NCBI RefSeq assembly: GCF_021155765.1
Contig: NC_060110.1
Span: forward strand, 1,736,001 to 1,800,000
DNA from: Diprion similis
Lineage: Eukaryota; Arthropoda; Insecta; Hymenoptera; Diprionidae
Reading direction: 5' to 3'
DNA length: 64,000 nt
Made by a program: the position numbers and the translations under genes. The notes under the pieces are model-generated. The model worked only from the letters and a program-made list of their open reading frames with translations, had not been told where the DNA came from and ran no database searches. Positions 38,611 through 52,100 of this stretch are shown one piece after another (positions within the stretch are counted from its first letter, which is position 1; every line of letters begins with the position of its first letter).

Positions 38611-39192
38611 CGATGCTCACCTGCTATCGAATAATTTTCGCATAGGTAAACGAGAAACGTTTTACTTTTTAATTGAAAAGAGGAGCTAAAAATCGACTCA
38701 TATAATTTACCTTACTTTCAATACAAACGAAAACGATTTATGACTAGTACATTTTTATACTGTTTGGTTCACGTGTACTTCCATGCAATACTATTGTACG
38801 TGGCTCATGCGATCCACATTGGTAGAGTTGCTGACAAAAAGAGGTTCGAAAAAAATTCATTCCACACGACTCATATTTTGTTATCACTTCACGGATTCTT
38901 TAACCAAATTTATCAACCATCCCAAGCTAAATTTATTCAACTTCCTCGTGCCGTAAAGACAATTTCGTTGTCCGTCGGAAATATTTATAACTATCAATAA
39001 AAATCATAGCAATTTACGAAAATTTACCTTCGTGATGAAATGATATTGAACCTTGGAATCGAGAAAAGGTTTAATATTATCGCAAAGCTTCAGACTGGAC
39101 CACGCGATCAATTGTGGAAAAAGATGAAACACATAGAATGAAAATTTTGTGATTTATTGTTAGCCCTGAATTCTAAACTCTGAATCCTCTTG

Positions 39193-39588
39193 TTAGACGA
39201 ACACAAGTCGGTTAGTATCATGGCAATACGAAAGACTAATTAAGACCAGGCGGATAAACTCTTGAAATGATGCTAACCACCCACCGAGCTGTAGAATATT
39301 TAGAGGTGATCCCGCTTCCAGCTGTCTATACAGGTAAGCGTATGGTAGAACTGGAGAACTGCCAATGAGTTGTGGAGTTATGTTGGGACTAGACTTAGCA
39401 TTATCAAAAGTTGGACAATTCGAGGGGCCAGAGAGAAGAGCTAACGATTCCTGCATGGATGGCAAATTCGGAGTCTGAAGGGTACGAGCTCTTGAGTTTC
39501 GCCTGGAGCCGGTGTAATCCTGGCTACATCTAGTTCCTCGTAATCGTCTCAATGGTCTTCTGTCTCGCGACCTTCTGATAGACGTCTC
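39193..39588 (-). CDS. unrecognised Ser/Pro-rich open segment, possible exon or gene relic
   Basis: Open from after a TGA at 39,589-39,591 to the stop at 39,193, with no ATG near its start. The first third is Arg-rich; the middle is Ser/Pro/Asn-rich with PSMQESLALLSGPSNCPTF and a PYAYLY motif. This low-complexity look resembles linker regions of transcription factors. A possible donor (ctcg, then gtgggt) lies at 39,285/39,284. After it the frame looks non-coding. No homologous family is named: the resemblance is compositional only. Exon of an unseen gene, pseudogene fragment and chance are all possible. Confidence 0.27.
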   Translation of the reverse strand, partial: ETSIRRSRDRRPLRRLRGTRCSQDYTGSRRNSRARTLQTPNLPSMQESLALLSGPSNCPTFDNAKSSPNITPQLIGSSPVLPYAYLYRQLEAGSPLNILQLGGWLASFQEFIRLVLISLSYCHDTNRLVFV

Positions 39589-41905
39589 TCAATCCGGTAT
39601 CCCAGCAGATGGCCTCTAATTGAAGGATTTACCACCAATCAGTCCAGAGATAAAAATCTTATTCGACGAAGAGCTCAGCCGAATTAAAGTCAGATCAAGT
39701 AGGAATATTACCGGAGCCACTACCAGGACAAATTAGAAATCGCGCGTTTCAAAATTTCCCAATCTATCCTTGAAGATTTTAGCGAATGCCTTTCGAATTC
39801 CGATAAAATAGTTTATAGAGATCCGAACTTTCGTTATGGACTCCCGAGTGGATTCCCATGGGCGTATGACTCTCTAAATAAGAATCAGTTAAGGGGACAT
39901 ATAAACCTTAAACTAAGAAATTCGAGGTCATTTTCAAAGGAACACAGTTGATAGGAGAATAATCTTCATTTATTGTAGTTTCACCCTAGTTTAGGGTCAT
40001 CTTTGAGGATTATTTCCCTGGTTAAACAAATATCCTAACTATATTACGAAGAGCGGTTCAGCCCTGGAGAGGTACTGTCGCGTTTTTGTTTCTACATCAC
40101 GTTGTGCATGACTGCGATGCCATCTTTTATCTGACGCGATTGGGGTTTTGGATGAATAATGTAAACAGTTATGTGCATGGATTCCACCAACAATACCTAG
40201 CAATTTCATTCAGAATTAAAGTGGTGTAATTACAACTGGAAATCAGTGAATTTCCACCGATTCAAATTCAGAGAGGAGACTCAGTTTGATTGAAAAATTA
40301 GGAAACCAGGAAAGACCGTTTACAAAATCGCCAGAAATATTATTTGCGTCAATGACAGTAGACACGAATGAAGCAACATCCCTACTATGTAATAGAAATG
40401 ATTCTGATCAAATTCAAGTTACAAAAATTAAGGTATCGAGAATTTGACAAAAGATTTTTAATTAGAACGTATAAAATGATTGAAGTCTCGTATTTTTTAT
40501 CCACTTCTAATGGTTTTCTCCTTATTTTCTTCACTACATAGATTTCTAGAGATCGCCGGAAAATTTTTTACTAACAATTATCTCCAAGGAAGATGAAAAT
40601 AGACTTTTATAAATGCAACTTATGTTCGTTAACGATTACATTTGCGCTTACAACTATACTATCACTCGAGATTTCTTGAATATTTTACAGGATCTGTGGA
40701 ATTTGTAGAAGTCTTTGGAAGAGTTGAGTTTAGAAAATACGAGTACCTTTTATTTCATCACAGTTTACCAAATTTCAGATAAGCCTCAAGATGCGAAATA
40801 AGGATTGCATCCGAAAATGCATTGTTAAATTAATTGTACAAACTTCAACCTCATAAGTCTAGATCTATAAATTTACAGATGCATAACAAAGAAATTGTAG
40901 GTTCTCTACCTTATAAAGTCAAAAAATTTTGAATTGTATTACAGCCATTCATTTTAAATTTTTATCATTTGATGAATGACAATATTTTTTCACTGAATGG
41001 AAACTTGTATTCTCATTCATACGTTGCATGCTCACTTGAAATCTGTTTTATCCCAATCCAAATGAAAGCTAGATAGCCGTTCATTCTAGTATCATGAGCA
41101 TTTCATATCATTGATCATTCGTAAAATTTACGAGAATTCTTTTTTCGGCCATTCTAAGGCACCAAACATCTGTTATACAAATTATAATTCTTGTGCAATA
41201 AGGAGTTGTGTAAATTTCGAACGTTTATTCACCGTTCTCAACTTCATCCTGGCCAACGTTTCATATTTGGAACGGATACGTGCAAAATTCGGCCAGGAAG
41301 AGGTAAATTATTTGATCGAAATAATTAGAGCTCAACAAAAGTTATGGATTCCGATTGTCTTCAACGGACTTTTCGGTTTTTTTAAATGGGAGTTGATTGA
41401 TATTGAAAATACATCAATTATTTGAAAGCAAATAAATCTGATATTAGTAAAGCACGATTGAATCATAGCCGATTGAACTGGGTTCCCAGGAAAATTTTGT
41501 TATTATGTTGGAAAACCACTGGATATAGAAAACTGACGAATGACGTGAAAAGAATGGCGCACATTCAGGATACAATTCAGTTTACGATGCTTCTTTAAGT
41601 TACTTCTGATAATTTTTATTAATAAATTTTAATTCATATTAAACATGGATTTCATGGTGTAAATCGGATTTAATGGACGTAATGTGTGGAAATTCCGAAA
41701 TTTTTTTTCTTCTGGCAAACCCAATTATGATACGCAAGCTTTTTGTACTATTTCCGAAACTATATACAAGCTACAGATTTAGTAAAAGTTATAGAAATGG
41801 TACTTCATCTATAAACACTATCTTAAAAAATTAATAGAAGTATATAGATAAATAAATTTCAGTCATAATTTCACATTTCCTTTTCTCACTCTTTATTAGC
41901 ACACA
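39589..41905. other. intergenic, no supported gene
   Basis: AT-rich single-copy DNA. A plus-strand frame at 41,111-41,425 (104 codons) begins with TTG, has no ATG near its start and matches nothing recognised, so it is not called. Two AATAAA signals on the minus strand (41,615-41,620 and 41,892-41,897) lie downstream of the UFD1 stop codon and could end its transcript. Confidence 0.6.
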
Positions 41906-43577
41906 CTATTTTCTCGATTTCCGCAAAGAAAAACCTTCACCAGTGAACGCCTTGAACTCGTCTACGTCTTTACTCTGTAAAAATACTTTGGTTTTACTTT
42001 TATTCCTATAGATGGAAATAATTTTTTTAACAAGATATAAGGGATGATAAAGCAATTCCTACCTCTTTATTATTAACCGGCTTTGTACTCCGTAAAAATT
42101 TCAACGTCCCGATTTTATAATCATAATCCGGTATTCCCCTGACGTATACTGGTTTGCCAGAGCTTGGTTCAGGAAGAGAAGAATCTTTGCGTTTTTTTCC
42201 ATCCAATCTATTGCCCTGTCCTTTAAAGGCGACGAAGCCTAAAGGAGCCGGCATCATATCGACAGGATCTATTGTTTCTTCTCGGGGTTTTATCACTCTT
42301 TCTGGCTCTTTGTAACCGACCGGTGGTGCGAATTCAACATTCATGTCGCATTCGATAATACTAACTGCTGGGCCAGGTCTTGTCTCCAATACACACATTT
42401 CGTATATCCTTTGATTGTACTTTATTGCAATAATATCCCCAGTTGTAAGACAGGCAAAACTTCTCAGACCGTTTTCCAAAACTGCTCCAGGATTTGTAAT
42501 ATCTAAAAAGTCTTCAGACTGTGGTTGGAATCTCGAAAATGTAGCGACTGGAAGCATTACGCTTTCAATATTCAATATTTCACCCTCTTCCAATAAAAGG
42601 TTGTGCATCATCTACAGATCATACAAATATAGTCAACACCTTAATAAAACTAAATTAAATATACCTTTTTCTAATTTTAATATATACATCCATTTAATCT
42701 CTCACCTTACTATATATAAATGAGACAATAGCAGTGTACACAGATTTGAACTTCCGTAACTGAATGGCATGAATATGTTTTCCCCAAATGCTAAATTTTT
42801 AAATGCAATCACACGGTTTAAAGTGATAGATTCGTACTTGATTACATACATTTTTAATCTGGTTAATCTGGATTCGAGACGAACAGCTTGAAGATGAAGA
42901 AATCAGATATAAAATCTTTTGAAATCAAAAATTGTCAAATATTTTTACAACCTATATGGCATCGATTGTAAACGATAGATTGAATTAACAGGTCAACGAG
43001 CAAAACTTGATCTATCTGGTGTTTTGAAGCAAAGCTGTCCCGTTTCACTTGCTCATTTGTATATTCTGGAGTGAAAAGTAATTTTTATGGTTTCAATACA
43101 TACCCAATATGGCAAATAAACTTTTCCCTCATCTGCGACGAACTCCAGAACACCGCAATGTGTAATTCGATTAGACCGTTTGTTAGTTAGTTTGAAAAGC
43201 ATCGGATAAACGATATTAAGTCTCGTCAATTGGTCAAGTGCCGAAGGAGGCATGATGACTGAAAGGAATAGAAGCTAGAATATAACAAATGTCAATTATG
43301 ACAGTGATACAGAGAACACTGGCAACCATGAGCTTACTTTTTCCGCCACGTTCCACATCTTGCCGCTCGTTTCCAGGGATCATAGAGACGGAAAAACATT
43401 TGTATTGGGTATTGAAATGCCTCGGTGTGTCGGGAAACATGTTAAAGCCAAACTGAAAGTTGAATGTCTAATTTTGATTTGTGTAAACATAACCTCATTG
43501 TAGAGTGAAATATTCGTAATTTTCTTACTTAATTACTTGGTTTTAGATGTTTTATACAACAGAAAATATCTCACCAT
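41906..43577 (-). CDS. Ufd1: UFD1 homologue (ubiquitin recognition factor in ER-associated degradation), five coding exons
   Basis: Known role: UFD1 pairs with NPL4 as the substrate-binding cofactor of the p97/VCP ATPase, pulling ubiquitinated proteins from the ER membrane, chromatin and other complexes. Exons on the minus strand: 43,577-43,575 (the ATG alone), 43,452-43,338, 43,258-43,104, 42,611-42,063 and 41,974-41,906. All introns are GT-AG (donors gtgaga, gtaagc, gtatgt, gtagga) and phases agree. The joined frame is 296 residues; human UFD1 has 307. Family signatures are [34 protein letters not shown] (N-terminal double-psi barrel) and DFLDITNP. Two p97-binding SHP boxes are present: [11 protein letters not shown] (residues 217-227), and [13 protein letters not shown] (281-293), which lies wholly in the 69-base last exon. 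Start: the ATG-only exon gives MFGFNMF, paralleling animal UFD1 N-termini. The in-frame ATG at 43,440 is the alternative and would give 291 residues. No disabling lesion was seen, so the gene looks functional. AATAAA lies 8 bases past the stop. Confidence 0.96.
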
Positions 43578-46500
43578 TTTGACGAGCTTCTTTTTGTACT
43601 CTTACTTTTACAAGTACAATAATCCTAAGCAAATTTTTGCAAAAAATACACAACTCTGAAGTCGTACGAGATGCAAGTCAGAGATCGATATGAGTCAAGT
43701 CATGTTTCAAATTTCATTGCGGAGTTGAAAGTTGCGAAATGTCAGCAACGTTGAAGAGAGACAAAGCTTCACACAAATTCTTAGAACAATGAAGATATAA
43801 GATGTGATCGCATTGCGCAGGATTCGTTTTTCGGAACGCAATAACTGTGAGACTGGTCTAGTGTGCGTTCCGATATTAGTTGGCAGCGCTGAAAACTCCC
43901 TAGGACAGAGGTAAAATACATATCAGTGACGGTTTTGACATCACGGACTGTCTTAAGTATCGTTCACAATCAACTTAGTACAGTGTAGGAGGATTTGCCA
44001 TTTCGAGCTTCAAGGACTTTCAAGACAAGTTAAATAATGTAACGAACCTTGTCGAGAATGGATGAAAACAAACCTTTCATGAAAAAAGTCTTGAGTACCG
44101 CCGCAATATTACTAATAATAAGAATATTTCTTTTTAGACATTTTTTAGATCTTTTTTCTTAGAATCACGGAAGATTGCAAAGGACCGGTCCCATATTAAC
44201 GGATAATTTTATAATTTCTCGTCGATTAATTCACCTATATCAGGAGGCATATTTCATGTTAATTTTATGTGACGATTCTGCGCTCATTTTCAAGGCGTCT
44301 ACTTTGATTGGTCGTAGAAGTGGTTTGATTCGTGGTACAGTGCAGAAGCTTGGAGATTGCAAGGTTCTGCACTAATCCTACCGTTCCCACTCCCACTACC
44401 GCGTCCATTCATACATCGTGAACGCTCCATGGTATTGGCATTTCCAAACTTCCGCACTGCACTACCGCTGCACTACCATTGCACTAAGTCAATCGTCAAT
44501 GATACTTAAAAGATAAAAGATAGTTGATAACACTGGTAGCTAACAAGTCTTTCCATATTATAGCGAACCTCCCGCGCTTGTCGTCACAATGAAAGAGATT
44601 GCTTAGAGCAGTAAGGAATTATGTTGACGCGTGTTTAATAGAACGGTAAAAAGAATACGCGTGGATTTCAAAAATGATCGCAAACCTTAGAAGTAAAGCA
44701 ACAATGAAAAATTCCAACGAAAATGATACCTTAATATGAGTTGAAAAAAAATTTTTTATTTTAATGTTGGCATAAAATAACGTAAAAATTAAGAAAAATC
44801 AATATACTTCTCGCTAGATCGAATATAGTATAGCCGTCATTTCTACATTCTCTGGGCTGGTTAGAAAGAAATACAGGTTTTTATGGATGAACTATCTAAT
44901 TAATGTATAAATAGCGTGGGAAAGTCTAACAGTAGTAACAAAAAGATACAACTGCATTCTGAATACGAGTTTGTAATCATGGTGTAAATTTACTTGTTTA
45001 CCACATGTTGAATTTGATTTAATCATTCATGTAATCGATATTTGTCGCGTTAGAATAACTGGGTATAGTAATATACCAGTCTATCGCTAAATCAAGGTAA
45101 TTGAATAATTTATAGCACAAACATAGGTAGTCAATTAACAATCAATTCTGCGAAAGTCGACTGTAAACTGACTTGTCTCCCTAAAAAAATATCGTCAAGC
45201 AGAACTTTGAAATTTCGATAGTTACCAGGTTTTTATAATAGACATTTGCTATGGTGAGTTCCATACGATATCTAATCTTTCTTTTGGCATCGTCTTGATC
45301 TAGACGTTTCTGAGAACATTCGTTGACATATGGATGGTACAGCTTTGGCTTTTGGCTAATTGACAGTCACGATCACATCTCAGACGAACAGTCACAATTC
45401 TGCCGACTTTTTGCCAACTCTAACTGAGACCTTTCACCTGTTGAAATTATGACGACTATAATGAGTCAAATAATAGTCGACGTTTCGACAGGTATGGTAC
45501 CTGGGTAATAGACGGCTATAGCGGTATACCTTCCGGCGCTCAAACATGCTGGTGTACTTATTTTTTCTGAAGGATATATTGGACCGCAAATATTTTTCGT
45601 TCACATACAATTAAAAAATGTGTTGAAAAATGGGATTGTGCCTCGTGTTGCCTCTAAATGCCTCGATGATTCATTTGTACTCCGTGTGTTCAATCGTGTT
45701 CAATTTACACTTTCGCCACCTAGATGAAACGCTGTAACGGCATTTGAGCTAGCTGTCCAAATAACAATAGCATCCAGAATTGCTCTTCGTACATGTAATC
45801 TTCGTTTATACAACTTTCGTGAATCCCACAATTTTAATGATTGAACACTCGTACTCTCTGAAACAGAGCTCTGGAAAAGATCTGTTTATCCTGCTATTAC
45901 TCGAAAGAACCCGATGTGTTCGTAAAATTTCGGTTTTTTTGAAGTTGTTTTTTTCAGTGGCTTTTTAAACGCAGTACCTCAAATTTTTTTATCAATAGAA
46001 TAATTTTAATTTCTCCCTTTTTTCAACTTAAAGCCATCGTAAGGCACAGGAGATTTCAACCTATTGTCGTCCCTATAGAAGGGTTTCTCTGGTCGATTTT
46101 CAAATAACAAATTTAATCAGACTATCTCTTTATTGTGTCTATTATTTTGAAAACATAATATCCAAGTTTTAAAATTGTATACTACACCTATGTTATATGT
46201 CTTATCTTGGTGACCATGTGGTAATTATCTCAGTTTCAATTTAATAACTTGGAAGTTTAAGGCAGTAAATAGTAATGAAATGTGAATGTATCAACGGTAT
46301 CGAAAAATACACTGTTTCTAGCAGAAATGCTGAGGTGAAATGGTTTTATCAATAGCCGTTGATATATTCAAGACTCAAGGTGTTCACCACCTTTAGATAA
46401 ATTTTTTCCACATAAAGTCGTAGTTACGTGATCTAATGCATTATTTTTCACTCTCTTTTTCTGTGCCCCGTATGTACGTACCCAGTAAACAAAAAAATAT

Positions 46501-49131
46501 TGAAACATATTAAAACAGATTCACTTTGATATCGGTCAACCCGAAGTTCATTAAATAATGTATCGCCTGATGCAAAAACCAATTCAAATTATAGACCAGA
46601 CATATAAGCGTTGTAAATTACAATAATTTTAGAATTCGTGAAATAATATTCGGGGCGACAAAGGATCTTAATGGTTCGGATTAAAGCCGGACGTGTGGTT
46701 ACAATGAAAAAAAAAGTGCCATCGCAAAAAAATACAATTTCTTCGTAACGTACTATTTTGTAGAGATTTTTACCGGCCGTTTGTTACTGATTTTTTTTCA
46801 AATATTTAATTTTTTCGTACATCGGATGTATTTATTTTATCTGATGACAGTAACGGGATAAAACTAATTGCAATCGCTTCATCGTCTAATACTCTATAAA
46901 TTTGTTCCCTTAACATTCCGCGGTACAAGCAAATCTTGTAAAGAAATAAGTATACGAAAAAATCACGTTAAATCAAAATTTAAAAATGTTTTTTCACTAG
47001 AATGGTTTATAACAATTTGATGATAACAGTATGGATGGAAAAAATATAGAGATATCATTGAGTGACCGATTAAATAAAATGGAAAAAATGGAAAAAAATT
47101 ATTCGTTTCTTTTTTAATTTATAAAACCACGAGGAAGGCATTTTCATTTGCTTAGCTGCAAATAATGGCGGTACGATTCCATGTACGGCTAAATATTAAA
47201 GGATCAAATTTTTAGAGCATTAAAAGATGAAGCAATTTCAATTTATTTCATTTGGTTCAGATTATTATATTAAAAGTTACATCAAACTTACGCCATATCA
47301 TAATTTCTACAGAAAATTCAGCAGCAAATCGGACCAACAGTGCGAAAAAGTACCCACGATACGAAAAAATTGCGTTTTTAATTTTTATTGTCATTATATT
47401 TTTTGTTTCAAATCGTGTCAAACTAAAACCCCAAAAACTGATATATCATTTATATGTACGTTGTCTTGTACATTATCTACTCTTTTTCATAACCTCTGGA
47501 ATTGTTGCAGTTTTAGATTCAAAACATCGCTAATTCGACTAGCTCATAATATAATGGTATCGTTTTGAATGCATCTCTACGGATAAATTACCTCGAATAA
47601 AGTTTAACCCATTTCAAAAGACTCGATTTCTGTCTATTCGTTTCTATTTATATACTGCCAGGATTTGAATTGATCTAAAATCCATGAATGGCATGAGTGC
47701 TTTTATTGTTTTCGGTTGGTTTCCTTATTACAAATCTAGTTCAATCAGTGACGAAAGATTTAGAATATTTCCACTGTTGATTAGAATATAATTCTTGAAA
47801 CACTTGGAACGACATTCTAATTATAATAACGTGATTCTAAAAAACAACAATACCTGTCAATCCACAGAAACAAAAAAATGGTTTCAGCAAGATTCAAATT
47901 TTCTACTGTTAAATTTTTGATATTTTCAAACTTTATGTGTTTACTGGGTACTTCGCCGCTAGACACCGACAATTTTGCTCTACTCGCACAAATCTCTAGA
48001 CATGATTATAATCATTAGTATATACAATTATCGTACATATATATACTGTATAGATATAAAATATACCAATGTACTTACATTTAGAAAGAGGATAATCAAA
48101 CTATATGAACTCAATTAATATCTAGGGAAAATTAAAAATCAATTTCACAGTCATATTACTTGCAGGGTGAAAAAAACTATAGTACTGTTGTGGATGTAAG
48201 TCATGCAATTTTTGGTGCTAGAGTGACCTTTAAAAAATTCTTTCTTAATTACGAAGTGAGATGATGTTTGAGGGGATTCGTTTCTAATACTCTTCCAAAG
48301 TTCCCACTTTATAAAAACAGAAACTGGTCATATAGTCATCATTTTGTAACCTCTCAGAAAACATCAGCGCTTGAAATTGAGTTTATAATATAAACTCGTC
48401 GGAACCAAATCACAATCCACTTTTCTTTGTTAGTCTAAGTAGCACATCTGTCTTCTGCGTAACAGTACTCTGCGGTTACACCGAGTAGCTTAACCACTAC
48501 CTGGAGAAATGTAACGTGTCCCAATTTCCAACTTTCGAAGTTAAATTCCCCAGAGTTTTCTCTGCTTTGTCATAATCCTACACACATATCTAGGGTATCA
48601 CCGGTCCGTAATAAACACACATAGTTCACGTTTCTCCAAATCTAGTGAATATTTCAAGTTCACTTTACGATACTCCGTATTCGTGAAGGGTCGGTGATAC
48701 CTGATAGAATACTTTAAGAATGAATTCATTCTATGAAAATATCTCTTCTGATATAGCAAACGTAGAAAATCAGTGTTTAGTGGAAAAGGAATAATTCAAT
48801 TTTCTGTTAAACAGGCTTCCTCACTATTCTTTTAAGAAAAAGTAAAGGAAGATCGATCTATTGACCGTAAATTATCAAATAGTCTTTAACGTAAATCAAA
48901 ATGTTCAATCAAATAAAAGCAGTAATAGGGCTAATACTTATAGTCAGTATTATGTATATAAAACGCCACTTTTCTGTTGATCTGACTGTTTCAGGACATT
49001 ATTGTTCAATTGCACATTGTATGCTGAATAGTTTCACCTCAGATTCTATTGGTTCAGAATTGCAATGACGCAGTAGCTTCGAATCATATGTCATTTCATC
49101 ATCTGGAATTCTACACCCGCGCTATGATTTA
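43578..49131. other. long intergenic region, no supported gene
   Basis: The first few hundred bases are presumably the UFD1 promoter and 5' UTR; no TATA box was identified. The rest is AT-rich. Frames at 44,175, 45,780 and 47,227 are short, rich in Phe/Tyr/Ile/Lys and unsupported. A small direct repeat (tgcactacc-type, three imperfect 11-bp copies) lies at 44,458-44,488. No transposon or RNA gene was recognised. Confidence 0.55.
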
Positions 49132-52100
49132 TCAATTCATAATTTTTTTGGGCGAATGAATGCGACTGTGCCTAAGCAACGAGCTCTTGTCAGTAAACGA
49201 CTTTTGACATTCAATGCACTTGTATGTTTTACCAGTATGTGTAACCAAATGTCTGCTAAGTCCCGACGCATGGCAAAAAGCTTTCGGACACAGCTGACAG
49301 TGATGCAGCTGAATGTCATTGGGATTTAATTTCTGATGCCGACGCATGTGAACTTTCAGAGCTTCACGTTGCGTGAAACTTTTTTCACAGTCTTGGCATT
49401 GGAATGGTTTCTGACCAGAGTGAGTCATCAAATGACGTAGTAGAATTTCTTTTTGAGCAAAAGCACGGTGACATATGTTGCATCCAAACGGTTTCTCACC
49501 TGAAACATAGAAAGATTTTGTTTGATCAAATTTTTCCTAATAATTCCAAACCTACGTTCATTGAGAGGTATTGTTCATTTCTGTAGCATATGGTTAAACT
49601 TACCAGTATGAGTACGTTCGTGTCTGACCAATGCAGATCTTGTTGGAAACCATTTCTCACAAGCCTGGCAAGTGAAACCTCTCTGTTGAACATGCACAGA
49701 TTCATGTCTCTTCAGCATGATTCTACGAGTAAATGCTTTTGGACATTTGTCACACTGAAAGACCTTTAGCTCTTCAGATTCATCTGAAAGTACAACCATT
49801 ATTTTGTGATAAATCGATTGAATACCTCTGATGCAAGTTATTGAACAAATAATCATGAATTCTTACCCATGGGTTGCAGCTTCAGAGATTCTCCTTTAAC
49901 TCCACTGTTACCAGTCAATTCCATCAAATACACATTCTTATGGTCAACATTGGCAATTGCTCGCTGTACCTCATCCGCTTCTTCATCTGAATCTTGCTCT
50001 TGTTTGATGCGTGTGGTGCGTATCGTACATCTAGCTTTAGCAGCACGTTCTTCTGCAGGAATTAACGTTATATTTTCAGGATCATCGAACAGCGGATCCT
50101 CCATCTCTGGGTTCTCTGCATGCATGCCTGATGAATATTAGTTGTATTACAAACAATGTAAAATTGCATTCAACCGATTATACTTTTCATCAAAGAATAT
50201 GTACAACTAGAAAACAACAGTTGAAAGATGAACCAACACGATACAATTAAAATTGATCTAGGAATTTGTAACATCTAAAAAACTTGTTTTCAAACGGTGA
50301 TTGAAAAAGACACGATTTAGTTCGGCAATCTACATCTATACTGTACTTTGATATTCAAGTTCACCAGATAAATTTTGGATCTTCTTAACATTTCCAAATT
50401 TTAACAACCCTGTTGGAACTGTATCATTCTGGGTTCAATAATTTATTTTAATTTTCCATTTACCCAATATATATCCGCCAACCAGTTCTTCCTCGGTGAC
50501 TTCTATTGGATCGCCTTCGGTGTGACTGCTGTTTCCTTTTGTTGATACCAAATCAGCAAGTAATTGCTTGACCTGTTTTGACTTTCCGCTACCTGACGGA
50601 TGTTCGTGATCACCTTCCTGTGAGCTGTTCTCCTCTTGACCAGTCAGATGTTGAATTAGCTTTATGTGTTTCCTCAGCTTGAAGTCTGCTGCTTCACATT
50701 TCTTCTTGAACTGGTACGACTTCTCCAGTTGATATTTGCAAGGATGACAAATCATATTTGGCAGGCCATCTTCGTCGTACACCTACGGTCATTAATCATA
50801 GGATTGTTTCAAAGTTCACAAGACATAAATTTGTAAAATAGTTATGCAGACATAAACATTACGCTGCTTTGAATTATAAGGCAAAAATCAATATCACTGT
50901 TTCGTGTAATGTTTCAATGTGAAAACCTAATATTTTTTTCAGAACTTTCAGAAATAAAATTAAAAAAGACAAAACCAAGATTTTTCCAGGATGGTTCATA
51001 GATTCAGTAATTACAGGACACTTGTCATTTTATAATCTCCTGTGACGATGAAATCGTATTGTCATTTATATACTTAATGCAATAACTAATTGGCAGCTGT
51101 ACGAGCAATAAAATTGAAACAGTAAATCTTTTTCGCAAAATTAAGGCTAAGAAAAATTCAAATCTCAAAAAAATCGGTCTGATCGACTGAAAAAATAAAT
51201 AAAAATAAAAAGAATCTTGATTTCAGTAAGATCGAACAAGTCATATTCAAAGTAGGACAGAACACGATTTTTCTTTGACGGTTATTATACAGCGCGGTCT
51301 TTACGATGCATTGCATTTTTCATTTAAATTTTGTATCACCTCCTACATCACCAACAGAATCACCGGTTAGTACGATCGCGCCACGCTAAAGGCGTTCGGG
51401 TAACACCTATAAAAAATATGGCGATTGGGCTGTAGCGTAATTTTTTTTCAAGTATAGCTGATAGAGGTTTTATTGCCACATGCAATTAACGAGCCAATTT
51501 ATGCTAATGCCTACTCCTTTCGCTGACAGATAGACCTAGTAAGTAGTGTCAGGCGGCTTGGTAATATTCAACGTTGTTTCACACAGCTTTCATGCCTGCA
51601 TGCTAATCTACGTAGGTAATTGCATTTGCGTATGTGTCGACGAGGTAAAATAGATTTCCGTTCTTAATCGTTGAGCTAATACCGCCAGATAAACGGCTGC
51701 CTACGTGTCGGTGCAAGACGCTAGAGATTTGAACAAATTCTATACCACAAACACTACTCATGTCGTGAATCCAAATAAACAGTCATCAATTGTCTCCCGA
51801 GTAAGCTTAAAAAGTTCAGATTCTGAAGAATGGGCTATTTCGCGAAAGGCATTTCATCGCTACGTCGAACGGCCGAATAACTATGAAAAAAAATTCTCTG
51901 CTCGAAGCCTATCTCAACTCGATAATATTTACATGTAACCTGTAGAATAAGAACCCGAAGAGCGTGTGTAACGACATTCTGAAAGTCGATAACTCGGTAT
52001 TCGGTAAGGATGGTAGTTGCTTCGCGGGGAGCGATGCCATTTTCCCACTCGCTTCATAAACGGCAGCAGCACACGTATATTTCGAAACGTCGACTATCTC

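Noticed and set aside
42415..42723. 102-codon plus-strand frame
   Set aside because: Antisense shadow of UFD1 exon 4 and its flanking intron.
47227..47568. 113-codon plus-strand frame
   Set aside because: Phe/Tyr/Ser/Lys-rich composition expected of AT-rich chance frames, with a competing frame overlapping it; no homology recognised.
49869..50141. 90-codon plus-strand frame
   Set aside because: Antisense shadow of ZAD gene exon 3.
51705..51938. 77-codon plus-strand frame in ZAD intron 1
   Set aside because: Starts with GTG, has no recognisable domain and lies in an intron on the opposite strand.
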